Assembly: GCA_964505325.1 (NCBI GenBank)
Contig: CAZDHT010000270.1
Span: 1 to 6,935, forward strand
Direction: 5' to 3'
DNA: 6,935 bases
Origin: CAZDHT01 sp964505325
GTDB taxonomy: Bacteria > Planctomycetota > PUPC01
Shown here: one piece after another, positions 1 to 5,516 of the stretch
How positions within the stretch are numbered: position 1 is the first letter of the stretch
Layout: the number at the start of each line of letters is the position of its first letter
Translations under genes and position numbers: made by a program
Notes under the pieces: generated by a model
Databases searched by the model: none
Told to the model about the DNA's origin: nothing
Seen by the model: the letters and a program-made list of their open reading frames with translations, nothing else

Positions 1-7
1 CCTCCTT
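1..7 (-). promoter_or_regulatory. Shine-Dalgarno of a gene beyond the left edge
   Basis: Read on the minus strand the window ends in AAGGAGG, a near-perfect ribosome binding site, about 40 nt after the stop codon of the acyltransferase gene. With normal spacing its start codon would lie just outside the window. No terminator-like hairpin separates it from the acyltransferase stop, so the leftward operon probably continues. Confidence 0.5.
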
Positions 8-46
8 ACGTTGGCACATGATCCCTTACTCAATTAGACGCTCTTC

Positions 47-820
47 TCAGCCCGCGGTTCCAAGGATTTCCAGCTCCCGCAGCATTTCTTCCCGCAGGCT
101 GTTGGCGAATTCCTTGCGGTCCCCGGTGATGATGCGTTCCGGCAGCGGCTTGATCACGACCTCGATGCCCGGCGCGGTGAGGGAATGCCAGATGTGCTTG
201 GGGAGGCTCATGTCGCCGTACCAGTAGACGCGGTCGCGGTTGGACTCGTCGATGGGCCGGCCGGCGACCGTGAGATAGCGCACGACCAGCGGGCGGACCG
301 GGAACTCGCGGCCGTCCCTTTTCGTGGCCACGGCGAACAGCGGGCTGCGAAACGGCAGCAGTCCGTCGCCGTTGCCGCTGGTCGCCTCGGGGAACACGAC
401 GATGCTGACGCCGAGGCGGAGCCGGGAGTGGATCTTGTCGATGCTTCTCCCGATGCTCAGCCGCCGGCGGCGGTCAACGAATATCGTGTCGCCCAGGGCG
501 GTGAGCTGTCCCAGCACCGGCCACCAGAAGATACCTTCCCGGGAGATGAAGGCGCCCGGCGACACGGACATCACCACCAGGATGTCGAGGTATCCCGTGT
601 GATTGGCCACGTAGAGCGCCGGGCCGTCGGTGTTCACACCGGGCGGCTCGACGCGCACGCGAATCCGGAGCAGCCACAGGACCAGCCGCGCCCACATCGG
701 CCTGAGCCGCGCGAGCCATCGCCGCCGCCAACGGAGAAGCGGCGGCACCCACAGCAGGACACTCATCAGCACGAACGGGAGCGCGATCAGGCCGCCGATG
801 ATCAGGCGAACAATGCGCAT
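47..820 (-). CDS. plsC: 1-acyl-glycerol-3-phosphate acyltransferase family protein (PlsC/OlsA-like)
   Basis: Predicted membrane-bound lysophospholipid acyltransferase of 257 residues, a normal length for the PlsC family; it would transfer an acyl chain to a lyso-lipid such as lysophosphatidic acid. The four family blocks are visible: NHTGYLD at residues 73-79 (the HX4D catalytic pair H74/D79), GDTIFVDRR at 110-118, FPEATS at 143-148 followed by LLPFRSPLF, and VRPLVV further on. Block III usually reads FPEGT; here Gly is Ala. The extended 'GNGDGLLPFRS' tail of that block resembles the OlsA-type (ornithine-lipid) branch, so the acceptor need not be glycerol phosphate. Residues 5-29 form a hydrophobic membrane segment. 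The ATG at 820 is preferred because GAGGAG lies 4 nt upstream. A GTG at 880 would add 20 Arg/Pro-rich residues and has its purine tract too close. It lies 63 nt after the lolA-like stop. The family is certain; the substrate is not. Confidence 0.88.
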   Translation of the reverse strand: MRIVRLIIGGLIALPFVLMSVLLWVPPLLRWRRRWLARLRPMWARLVLWLLRIRVRVEPPGVNTDGPALYVANHTGYLDILVVMSVSPGAFISREGIFWWPVLGQLTALGDTIFVDRRRRLSIGRSIDKIHSRLRLGVSIVVFPEATSGNGDGLLPFRSPLFAVATKRDGREFPVRPLVVRYLTVAGRPIDESNRDRVYWYGDMSLPKHIWHSLTAPGIEVVIKPLPERIITGDRKEFANSLREEMLRELEILGTAG

Positions 821-824
821 GCAA

Positions 825-830
825 CTCCTC
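825..830 (-). promoter_or_regulatory. RBS choosing the plsC start
   Basis: GAGGAG on the minus strand, 4 nt before the ATG at 820. It favours that ATG over the upstream GTG at 880. Confidence 0.55.
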
Positions 831-883
831 GGTCGAGAGGCGGGCCCGCGGGCGCGGGGTCCGTCACGGGCCGCGGTCACTCC

Positions 884-1609
884 TCAACCGCCCTTGGGGA
901 TCTTCTTGGGTTCGACTCCGGGCGGCTCCGGCCTGCGGAAGAGCCGGCTGTTCAACCCCACGTTGTTGTGGAACGTCTCCAACTCGAATACGTACCGGTG
1001 CTTCGTCTCCAGATCGACTTGGATCCGCTTGGGCAGATAGGTCTTCTTGTGGATCCAGAAGCTCCAGGTCTGCTTGGCGTCGGGGGCCAGCTTTTCGCCG
1101 CCCTTCTTGTGGAGTTCCTTGAGCTTCTCGGGCTTCAGAGACAGGACCAGCTTGTAGACGGTCAGTTTTTTCGGGCCGAACGGGACCTGTTCGAGGGCAT
1201 CGACGTTGAACCACCGGTCGAGCGCCTTGACCATCTTGTCCCCGAGCGCAAACACCGGCAGCAGCGGATGGATGGGCGCATCCTCGACGTCGCAGAACTC
1301 GATGGTCTTCTTTTTGCGGTCGTATATCCAGTACTCCTTGCCGTCGGTCCCGTGCACGATGACCGGCGGCTGGCCGAAGTTGAGACGGAACATCTTGTCG
1401 CGTTTGAAGTAGGCGCGGCCCCGCATGGGGCCCGTGATCCGCCCGTCGGGGTTGTGAAACCGCTGCGTAACCCACACCCAGAAGTCATCGTAGCCGGCAA
1501 AGACCTGGCCCACCCGCTTGGCGAGCGTCTCCGCCTTCATGTCAGTTGCGCACGCGGTCGCCGAGAGCAGCAGGACCAGCAGCGCGACGGCCAGGCCTCT
1601 TCTGTTCAC
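884..1609 (-). CDS. lolA: LolA-like outer-membrane lipoprotein carrier / lipid-sorting protein
   Basis: Predicted periplasmic protein of 241 residues in the LolA/LolB/LppX superfamily, whose members carry lipoproteins or lipids from the inner to the outer membrane in a half-barrel hydrophobic cavity. What is seen: an N-terminal signal (Arg-Arg at 3-4, a Leu/Val/Ala core to about residue 16, then SATACATD), followed by LolA-like strand patterning: 'GRAYFKRDKMFRLNF', then a 'GTDGKEYWIYDRKKKTIEF' stretch, then a C-terminal half with basic, amphipathic strands. Cleavage could follow ACA (signal peptidase I), or Cys20 could be a weak lipobox (ATAC, lacking the usual Leu at -3). The GTG at 1609 is chosen because GGGGAG lies 7 nt upstream and the GTGA overlap with the fabZ-like stop implies translational coupling; upstream ORF extension runs inside fabZ. 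Superfamily assignment is good. Orthology to true LolA, rather than a specialised lipid-binding paralogue, is open. Confidence 0.78.
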   Translation of the reverse strand: MNRRGLAVALLVLLLSATACATDMKAETLAKRVGQVFAGYDDFWVWVTQRFHNPDGRITGPMRGRAYFKRDKMFRLNFGQPPVIVHGTDGKEYWIYDRKKKTIEFCDVEDAPIHPLLPVFALGDKMVKALDRWFNVDALEQVPFGPKKLTVYKLVLSLKPEKLKELHKKGGEKLAPDAKQTWSFWIHKKTYLPKRIQVDLETKHRYVFELETFHNNVGLNSRLFRRPEPPGVEPKKIPKGG

Positions 1610-1622
1610 ATCGGAGCTCCCC
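1606..1622 (-). promoter_or_regulatory. Overlapping stop/start and RBS coupling fabZ to lolA
   Basis: GGGGAG (1622-1617) lies within the last fabZ-like codons, and the sequence ATGTGA contains both the fabZ TGA stop (1608-1606) and the lolA-like GTG start (1609-1607). This 4-nt overlap is typical of translational coupling and fixes the lolA-like start. Confidence 0.6.
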
Positions 1623-2085
1623 GAACGACGGCCTCGAACACCATCTTGTCCTTGACAAAGCCCTGGCAGCCGAACGTGCACATCCGCTGGCGGATCTCCT
1701 TGGCCTTGGCGGCAATGATGAACGTATCGGTCGGCTCGACGAACCCGCGGAACTTAACGTCCCGCACGCCCATGAACCCGATGAACACGCCGGGCGGATT
1801 GCCGATGCCCTCCATGTAGTAGTACGACGTTAGCTGCGCAGCGGCTTCGATTTGAAGGACCCCCGGGAAGACGGGCCGGCCGGGGATGTGGCCGCGCACC
1901 CAGAAATCGTTCTCCGACAGGTCCTTCCAGCCGACGATGAGCTGCTGCTCCATGTCGAGCACTGCGATGCCGCTCAGCATCTCCATCTCGTCGCGCTGCC
2001 GGTTGTGGGCTCGAATGTCCTCGATGTCGCGAAGAGGATTCGTGGTGTCGATGGTCAGTGGATCGATCAGCAGCGGCGGAGGCAT
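1606..2085 (-). CDS. fabZ: FabZ-like 3-hydroxyacyl-[acyl-carrier-protein] dehydratase
   Basis: Hot-dog-fold dehydratase of 159 residues that removes water from 3-hydroxyacyl-ACP to give trans-2-enoyl-ACP in fatty-acid-type chain elongation, in the cytoplasm. The active-site segment GHIPGRPVFPGVLQIEAAAQ is present at 65-84: His66 and Glu80 are 14 residues apart, as in FabZ enzymes. The segment just before it (WKDLSENDFWVRGH) matches the usual 'K-x-V-x-x-N-E-x-F-x-x-GH' pattern. Unlike classical FabZ, the N-terminal 'LPHRYPFLLVD' segment is replaced by a longer leader with 'HNRQRDEMEML', so this is a divergent clade or a paralogue for a special pathway. It is the first gene of the leftward operon, with AGGAGG 9 nt before the ATG and a strong promoter upstream; its stop overlaps the lolA-like start (ATGTGA). 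The reaction class is confident; the pathway is inferred. Confidence 0.87.
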   Translation of the reverse strand: MPPPLLIDPLTIDTTNPLRDIEDIRAHNRQRDEMEMLSGIAVLDMEQQLIVGWKDLSENDFWVRGHIPGRPVFPGVLQIEAAAQLTSYYYMEGIGNPPGVFIGFMGVRDVKFRGFVEPTDTFIIAAKAKEIRQRMCTFGCQGFVKDKMVFEAVVRGAPM

Positions 2086-2094
2086 ACGCCAAGC

Positions 2095-2100
2095 CCTCCT
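2095..2100 (-). promoter_or_regulatory. Strong RBS of fabZ-like gene
   Basis: Perfect AGGAGG on the minus strand, 9 nt before the ATG at 2085. It supports this start and suggests efficient translation of the operon's first gene. Confidence 0.7.
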
Positions 2101-2105
2101 TGTTC

Positions 2106-2120
2106 AAAACGGGGACAGAT
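2106..2120 (+). repeat. Copy A of a dispersed 15-bp motif ending GGGGACAGAT
   Basis: AAAACGGGGACAGAT here matches 5492-5506 (AAACCGGGGACAGAT) at 14 of 15 positions in the same orientation. This copy falls in the leader of the fabZ-like gene, 6 bp beyond its RBS. Confidence 0.5.
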
Positions 2121-2160
2121 CCGGCTCGGTCGGCCTGGGCCGACGGCTCGACGGCTAGAA

Positions 2161-2189
2161 ATCATACCAGCGAGCCCGATTGGAGTCAA
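2161..2189 (-). promoter_or_regulatory. Sigma70-type promoter of the leftward lipid operon
   Basis: On the minus strand, TTGACT (2189-2184, 5/6 to the -35 consensus), a 17-nt spacer, and TATGAT (2166-2161, 5/6 to the -10 consensus) with a TG dinucleotide one base upstream (extended -10). The predicted start is near 2154, giving a leader of about 70 nt before the fabZ-like ATG. Confidence 0.7.
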
Positions 2190-2283
2190 ACTCAAAACAA
2201 CGGTCCGGAGACAACGGCCGGTCGGTGCGGCGAACCCGGGCCGATGGGGCGGGCATTGGTGTCCGCCACACTCAGGGAATGCG

Positions 2284-2315
2284 TTTATAAAAGTCACAGG
2301 TGTGACTTTTATAAA
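2284..2315. repeat. Perfect 15-bp-arm palindrome (operator or dispersed palindromic repeat)
   Basis: The left arm TTTATAAAAGTCACA (2284-2298) and the right arm TGTGACTTTTATAAA (2301-2315) are exact reverse complements separated only by GG. It is an AT-rich island in very GC-rich surroundings, sitting between the two divergent promoters but about 95 bp from the leftward -35 and 110 bp from the rightward -35, so it overlaps neither core promoter. It could be a dimeric regulator site acting at a distance, or one copy of a genome-wide palindromic repeat. The sequence alone cannot decide. Confidence 0.75.
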
Positions 2316-2396
2316 TGAGGCGCTCCGCGGCGGGGGTGAGTGAGAGCGCGGCCGTGCGGCCGTCAAGAGCGCTTCGGAGGATTGGGCGGCCCTGCC

Positions 2397-2422
2397 GGCC
2401 TTCCGGCGCGGGCCTTCCGGCG
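2397..2422. repeat. Short tandem duplication GGCCTTCCGGCG
   Basis: Two identical 12-bp copies at 2397-2408 and 2411-2422 (14-bp period) lie directly upstream of the rightward -35 element. The unit is partly self-complementary. It may be simple slippage or a binding site pair; no function is evident. Confidence 0.5.
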
Positions 2423-2426
2423 TCGC

Positions 2427-2455
2427 TTGCATTCACGGAGCAGGCGTGCTATGAT
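2427..2455 (+). promoter_or_regulatory. Sigma70-type promoter of the rightward genes
   Basis: TTGCAT (2427-2432, a weak -35), a 17-nt spacer, then TATGAT (2450-2455, 5/6) preceded by TGC, an extended -10. The predicted start is near 2462, about 50 nt before the STAS gene. It has the same TGn-TATGAT arrangement as the divergent leftward promoter. Confidence 0.6.
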
Positions 2456-2462
2456 CTTCCGA

Positions 2463-2479
2463 CGGATTCAGGGAATCCG
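2463..2479 (+). repeat. Hairpin / inverted repeat at the predicted transcription start
   Basis: CGGATTC (2463-2469) and GAATCCG (2473-2479) are perfect 7-bp inverted arms around a 3-nt loop, right at the predicted 5' end of the STAS transcript. It could be an operator just downstream of the -10 or a 5' stabilising hairpin. Confidence 0.45.
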
Positions 2480-2496
2480 CGACGGGCGAGGCGCAT

Positions 2497-2504
2497 AGGA
2501 GGAG
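2497..2504 (+). promoter_or_regulatory. RBS choosing the GTG start of the STAS gene
   Basis: AGGAGGAG, 6 nt before the GTG at 2511; it makes this non-ATG start convincing. Confidence 0.65.
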
Positions 2505-2510
2505 CGAGAC

Positions 2511-2882
2511 GTGGTCGAGCGCAGAAAATCCCTGGTGGTGCGGACGGTGGGCAGCGTGGCCGTGGTCTACTTCGTGGATTCGAAGATCCTCGAAGAGATG
2601 CAGATCAAGTGGCTGGGGAACGAGTTGTACGAGCTGGTCGAGAATCAGCACAAGTCGCGGCTCATCATCAATTTCCAGAACATCGAGAAGTTCTCCACCG
2701 CCCTGCTCGGCAAGCTGATCGGCCTGAAGAGGCGAACAGCCGAGGTACAAGGCAACGTCAAGCTCTCCTGCATCCCGCCGAGCATCATGGAGATTTTCAA
2801 GGTCACCGGCCTGGACGCGGCATTTGACATCTACGACGACGAGAACGCCGCCATCAAGAGCTTCGGCTCGATCTCGGCCTGA
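2511..2882 (+). CDS. STAS-domain protein (anti-sigma factor antagonist family)
   Basis: Single STAS domain of 123 residues, the size of SpoIIAA/RsbV-type anti-anti-sigma factors, which bind anti-sigma kinases in a partner-switching cycle controlled by Ser/Thr phosphorylation. Seen: a first strand near residues 8-21 (LVVRTVGSVAVVYF), 'RLIINFQNIEKFSTALLGKLIGL' across roughly 50-72, and a C-terminal 'IMEIFKVTGLDAAFDIYDDE' region, which matches the family ending. At the usual D-S-S/T-G phospho-site the sequence is F61-S62-T63-A64, so a Ser and a Thr are present but the preceding Asp is missing. This variant resembles the 'SSAALGKL' STAS proteins common in planctomycetes. The GTG start has a strong RBS. 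No kinase, phosphatase or sigma factor is nearby, so partners are unknown. It is 61 nt upstream of aroA with no visible terminator. Confidence 0.85.
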   Translation: MVERRKSLVVRTVGSVAVVYFVDSKILEEMQIKWLGNELYELVENQHKSRLIINFQNIEKFSTALLGKLIGLKRRTAEVQGNVKLSCIPPSIMEIFKVTGLDAAFDIYDDENAAIKSFGSISA

Positions 2883-2909
2883 TCCGATCCCGCGCCTGCG
2901 CCCGACACA

Positions 2910-2923
2910 AATCCGCAATCCGC
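2910..2923 (+). repeat. Tandem AATCCGC pair
   Basis: Two adjacent copies of AATCCGC lie in the 61-nt gap between the STAS gene and aroA. Probably slippage; no terminator or promoter is recognisable in this gap. Confidence 0.4.
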
Positions 2924-2943
2924 ACCCGGAGACGTGAGTCCCG

Positions 2944-4218
2944 ATGTTTCTCCTGGCCCAGCGATCCGAACTGAGCGGCGCGGTCGACATCCCGGCGTCC
3001 AAGTCGCATACCATCCGCGGCGTCTTCTTCGCGTCGCTGGCCGACGGGTCCTCCGCGCTCGAGAAGCCGCTCAGCTCGCTGGACCCGCAGGCCGCGGTTG
3101 GCGCGTGCCGCGCGTTCGGCGCCGAAATCGGAACCGGCGAGACCTGGACTGTGCGGGGATTCGCCGGGCAGCCCCGGGTGCCGGACGACGTGATCGACGT
3201 GATGAACTCGGGCTCGACCCGGAACTTCGCGCTGTCGGTCGCCGCGCTGGCCGACGGCCATACCGTGTTCACCGGCGACGAGCAGATTCGGCGCCGCCCG
3301 GCAGGCCCGCTGCTCGAGGCGCTTTCGGCGCTCGGCGCGGAAGCCTTCTCCACCCGCGGAGACGGCTGCCCGCCGATCGTCATCGGCGGCAAGCTCACGG
3401 GCGGGTCGTGCGACCTCAAGGCCAGCTCGTCACAGTACCTCACCAGCCTGCTCATCAGCACCCCGCTCGCACCCGGCGATACCGAGATCAACGTGCTCGA
3501 GCTGAACGAGAGCCCGTACGTGCTGATGACGCTCGATTGGCTGGACCGGCTCTCGATCCGATACGAGCGGGACGAGTCGCTCCGGCACTTCCGGATCCCG
3601 GGCGGACAGAGCTACCCGCCGTTCCGCCGGCAGATCCCGGCCGACTTCTCGTCGGCCACGTTTTTCCTGTGCGCCGCCGCCCTCACCGGCGGTCCGGTGA
3701 CGCTCCGCGGCCTTGACATGAACGACACGCAAGGCGACAAGGCCGTGATCGACATGCTCCGCAGCATGGGCGCGCAAATCGAGGAGCAGGACGACGGCCT
3801 CGTCGCTTCGGGCGGGGCGCTGAAAGGCGCCGAGCTCGACCTCAACGCGACGCCGGACGCGCTGCCTGCGTTGGCCGTGACCGCCTGCTTCGCCGAGGGC
3901 GAGACCCGGCTCGTCAACGTCCCGCAAGCCCGGATCAAGGAGACCGACCGCATCACGGTGATGCGGGAGGAACTCACGAGGATGGGGGGGCGGCTCACCG
4001 AGCTGGAGGACGGTCTGATCATCGAGGGCCGCCCGCTCACGGGGGCGGAGGTCTCCGGGCGCGGCGACCACCGGATCGTGATGGCGCTCGCGGTGGCCGG
4101 AATGGCCGCCGACGGAACCACGCGGATTGGCACCGCCGAATCCGCCGCGGTCACGTTCCCCAATTTCGTCGAGCTGATGCAGGGGCTGGGCGGGAACCTC
4201 GAGACGGCGGACGAGTGA
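2944..4218 (+). CDS. aroA: 3-phosphoshikimate 1-carboxyvinyltransferase (EPSP synthase)
   Basis: Cytoplasmic enzyme of the shikimate pathway that joins phosphoenolpyruvate to shikimate-3-phosphate, giving EPSP, the precursor of chorismate. At 424 residues it is full length. Landmarks: PASKSHTIR at 17-25 (Lys20, Ser21 and Arg25 for substrate binding), NSGSTRNF at 88-95 (PEP-binding loop, in the variant without the 'GNAGTAMR' wording), GDEQIRRRP at 111-119, SSSQYLTSLL from 161, ADFSSATFF, NATPDALP with Asp305 (counterpart of the catalytic Asp), RIKETDR at 330-336 (Glu333), and DHR at 375-377. All catalytic positions that I can place are kept. The RBS before the ATG at 2944 is weak (GGAGA about 11 nt upstream); the ATG is chosen because homology begins at once. 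The gene follows a STAS gene and precedes an SGNH-fold gene by 30 nt; no other shikimate gene is in the window. Confidence 0.95.
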   Translation: MFLLAQRSELSGAVDIPASKSHTIRGVFFASLADGSSALEKPLSSLDPQAAVGACRAFGAEIGTGETWTVRGFAGQPRVPDDVIDVMNSGSTRNFALSVAALADGHTVFTGDEQIRRRPAGPLLEALSALGAEAFSTRGDGCPPIVIGGKLTGGSCDLKASSSQYLTSLLISTPLAPGDTEINVLELNESPYVLMTLDWLDRLSIRYERDESLRHFRIPGGQSYPPFRRQIPADFSSATFFLCAAALTGGPVTLRGLDMNDTQGDKAVIDMLRSMGAQIEEQDDGLVASGGALKGAELDLNATPDALPALAVTACFAEGETRLVNVPQARIKETDRITVMREELTRMGGRLTELEDGLIIEGRPLTGAEVSGRGDHRIVMALAVAGMAADGTTRIGTAESAAVTFPNFVELMQGLGGNLETADE

Positions 4219-4234
4219 ACGTGCACGGGTCCAC

Positions 4235-4239
4235 GGGAG
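4235..4239 (+). promoter_or_regulatory. RBS choosing the SGNH-gene start
   Basis: GGGAG lies 9 nt before the ATG at 4249. An ATG at 4241 lies only 1 nt after it and is in another frame. Confidence 0.45.
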
Positions 4240-4248
4240 CATGCGACC

Positions 4249-5475
4249 ATGGGAGACGAATCGGCTCATAAGTCCAGTGCTCCCGGGCGCCGGCGCCCGC
4301 GTGGCCGCGTGCGGGTGTGCCTGTTCGTTCTCCTTGGCCTGGTCGGCCTGGTGCTCTTGTCAATGGTCGTCGACCGGCTCCTTCCCGCGATGGGCGTCCG
4401 GCTCGATCGGCCGACTCGTTTCGCCCTCCCCCCGAACTTGACCGTGCGGAAGCGGCAGTTCGAATTCGAGTACACGCTGAAGACGAACCCTTTGGGTCTG
4501 CGCCATGCCGGGATGCCGTCCGAGAAGCCCGCTGGGGTGCAGCGCATTGTGATCCTGGGCGACGCGCAGACCGCGGGGATCGGCGTCGAGGCCGAGCAGA
4601 CGTTCGCCGCCCTGCTCGAGAATCGGCTGCCAAAGGCCGAGATCATCAACTGCGGCAGGCCGCAGGCGAATCTCCTCCGGCAGGCCAGGATGCTCTATCG
4701 CGCGGGGCTGGACTACGATCCCGACGCGGCGCTGATGTGCGTCTCGGCGGACGACTTACCGAGAATGCCGGCGAAGAAGATCGAGGACCTGTTTCAACTG
4801 GAGTCGCCTAGACGCGACCTTGCCGACCTTCTCTGGCCGAACCTGGCCGGAGCGTGGGCCGCGGCCAGACAGCGCTCGCGTTACACCTGCCAGGCGGAGC
4901 CGCATGATTTCGTGGAAAGAGTGGCGAAGAAGGCGAGAAGGAAGAACATCGCCGAGAGCGAAATCCAGATCTGGAAGAAGAACATCTCTCGCTTTCCCGA
5001 TCTCGTGGAAGCGGCGGACAAGCACCGGTTCGACGGGAACGTGATGGCGTCCGCCCTGTTGTGGCGCCCGCGCTGGCACGACTCGCTGGACCTGGACGGG
5101 TGGCACTGGGACACCAAGTGGAAGCGGACCCGCGAAGTGCTGGCCGCTCTCGCGACCGAGACATCGGACCTCCGAATCCGCTTCGCCGTTCTCTTCATCC
5201 CCGCCCGGATGCAGTATGACCGCGAACACCTGGAATTCCTGCGGGGTCTCGGGTATCACATGACGGATTCGTGGCTGACGGAGAAATCGAGGCTTCAAAT
5301 CGCGCTGGGCCGATGGTGCGGGGACCGCGGGATTCCGTTCGTCGATGTGACCTCCGCCTTCCGCACGCATGCGTCGCCCGCCGAGCTCAGCTACCGGTAC
5401 GGCGGCGAGTTGACCGCCGAAGGCCACAAGCTTATCGCCCGGCAACTCGCCCTCCTGTTCACAACGCAGCCCTGA
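4249..5475 (+). CDS. Membrane-anchored SGNH/GDSL-fold protein, catalytic residues apparently lost
   Basis: A 408-residue protein: basic N-terminus (RRRPRGRVR, 14-22), one membrane segment at about 23-41, then an extracytoplasmic domain related to SGNH/GDSL hydrolases. Fold markers are clear: 'YTLKTNPLGLR' at 75-85, 'RIVILGDAQTAGIGVEAEQTF' around 99-119, 'AEIINCGRPQANLLRQ' near 130-145, a 'GLDYDPDAALM' strand at 153-163, and 'LTAEGHKLIARQL' near the end. Yet each expected catalytic position is changed: the block I Ser is Ala106 (GDAQT, codon GCG at 4564); the block III G-x-N-D becomes A167-D168-D169; the block V D-x-H appears as Gly385-Gly386-Glu387. The middle, about 200-300, is Lys/Arg/Trp-rich and unlike the core family. 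It begins 30 nt after aroA, so co-transcription is likely. Fold assignment is good; loss of activity is inferred from my alignment by eye. It may act as a glycan or lipid binding or scaffold protein. Confidence 0.75.
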   Translation: MGDESAHKSSAPGRRRPRGRVRVCLFVLLGLVGLVLLSMVVDRLLPAMGVRLDRPTRFALPPNLTVRKRQFEFEYTLKTNPLGLRHAGMPSEKPAGVQRIVILGDAQTAGIGVEAEQTFAALLENRLPKAEIINCGRPQANLLRQARMLYRAGLDYDPDAALMCVSADDLPRMPAKKIEDLFQLESPRRDLADLLWPNLAGAWAAARQRSRYTCQAEPHDFVERVAKKARRKNIAESEIQIWKKNISRFPDLVEAADKHRFDGNVMASALLWRPRWHDSLDLDGWHWDTKWKRTREVLAALATETSDLRIRFAVLFIPARMQYDREHLEFLRGLGYHMTDSWLTEKSRLQIALGRWCGDRGIPFVDVTSAFRTHASPAELSYRYGGELTAEGHKLIARQLALLFTTQP

Positions 5476-5491
5476 GGCAAGAGGAGTCGGG

Positions 5492-5506
5492 AAACCGGGG
5501 ACAGAT
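5492..5506 (+). repeat. Copy B of a dispersed 15-bp motif ending GGGGACAGAT
   Basis: The second copy of the motif seen at 2106-2120, 17 nt after the SGNH-gene stop and 10 bp before the MITE-like segment. It marks where ordinary gene sequence gives way to repeat-like DNA. Confidence 0.5.
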
Positions 5507-5516
5507 AACAATGGCA

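Larger units (their letters stand above)
2086..2510. other. Divergent intergenic region (425 bp)
   Basis: Between the fabZ-like and STAS genes. Beyond the RBSs, two promoters, palindrome, start-site hairpin, GGGGACAGAT motif and tandem 12-mer listed separately, I see no coding region: reading frames here cross the palindrome and lack a credible start or domain. Confidence 0.6.

Noticed and set aside
185..1819. 544-codon open frame on the plus strand opposite the acyltransferase, LolA-like and FabZ-like genes
   Set aside because: Its product is a His/Arg/Pro-rich low-complexity string with no domain, while the minus strand encodes three recognisable proteins with good RBSs. It is a high-GC antisense shadow.
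2284..2315. The palindrome as a CRP/FNR site or as an intrinsic terminator
   Set aside because: CRP sites read TGTGA-N6-TCACA, whereas here the halves point the other way around a 2-bp centre. As RNA the stem is AT-rich, has a minimal loop, no following T-tract, and follows no gene.
2433..3491. 352-codon minus-strand open frame across the STAS gene and aroA start
   Set aside because: Antisense to two clearly identified genes, with no recognisable motif or RBS; it arises from GC-rich codon bias.
3430..4269. Minus-strand frame of 279 codons opposite aroA
   Set aside because: Complement of conserved EPSP synthase motifs; Arg/His/Glu-rich composition typical of shadow frames.
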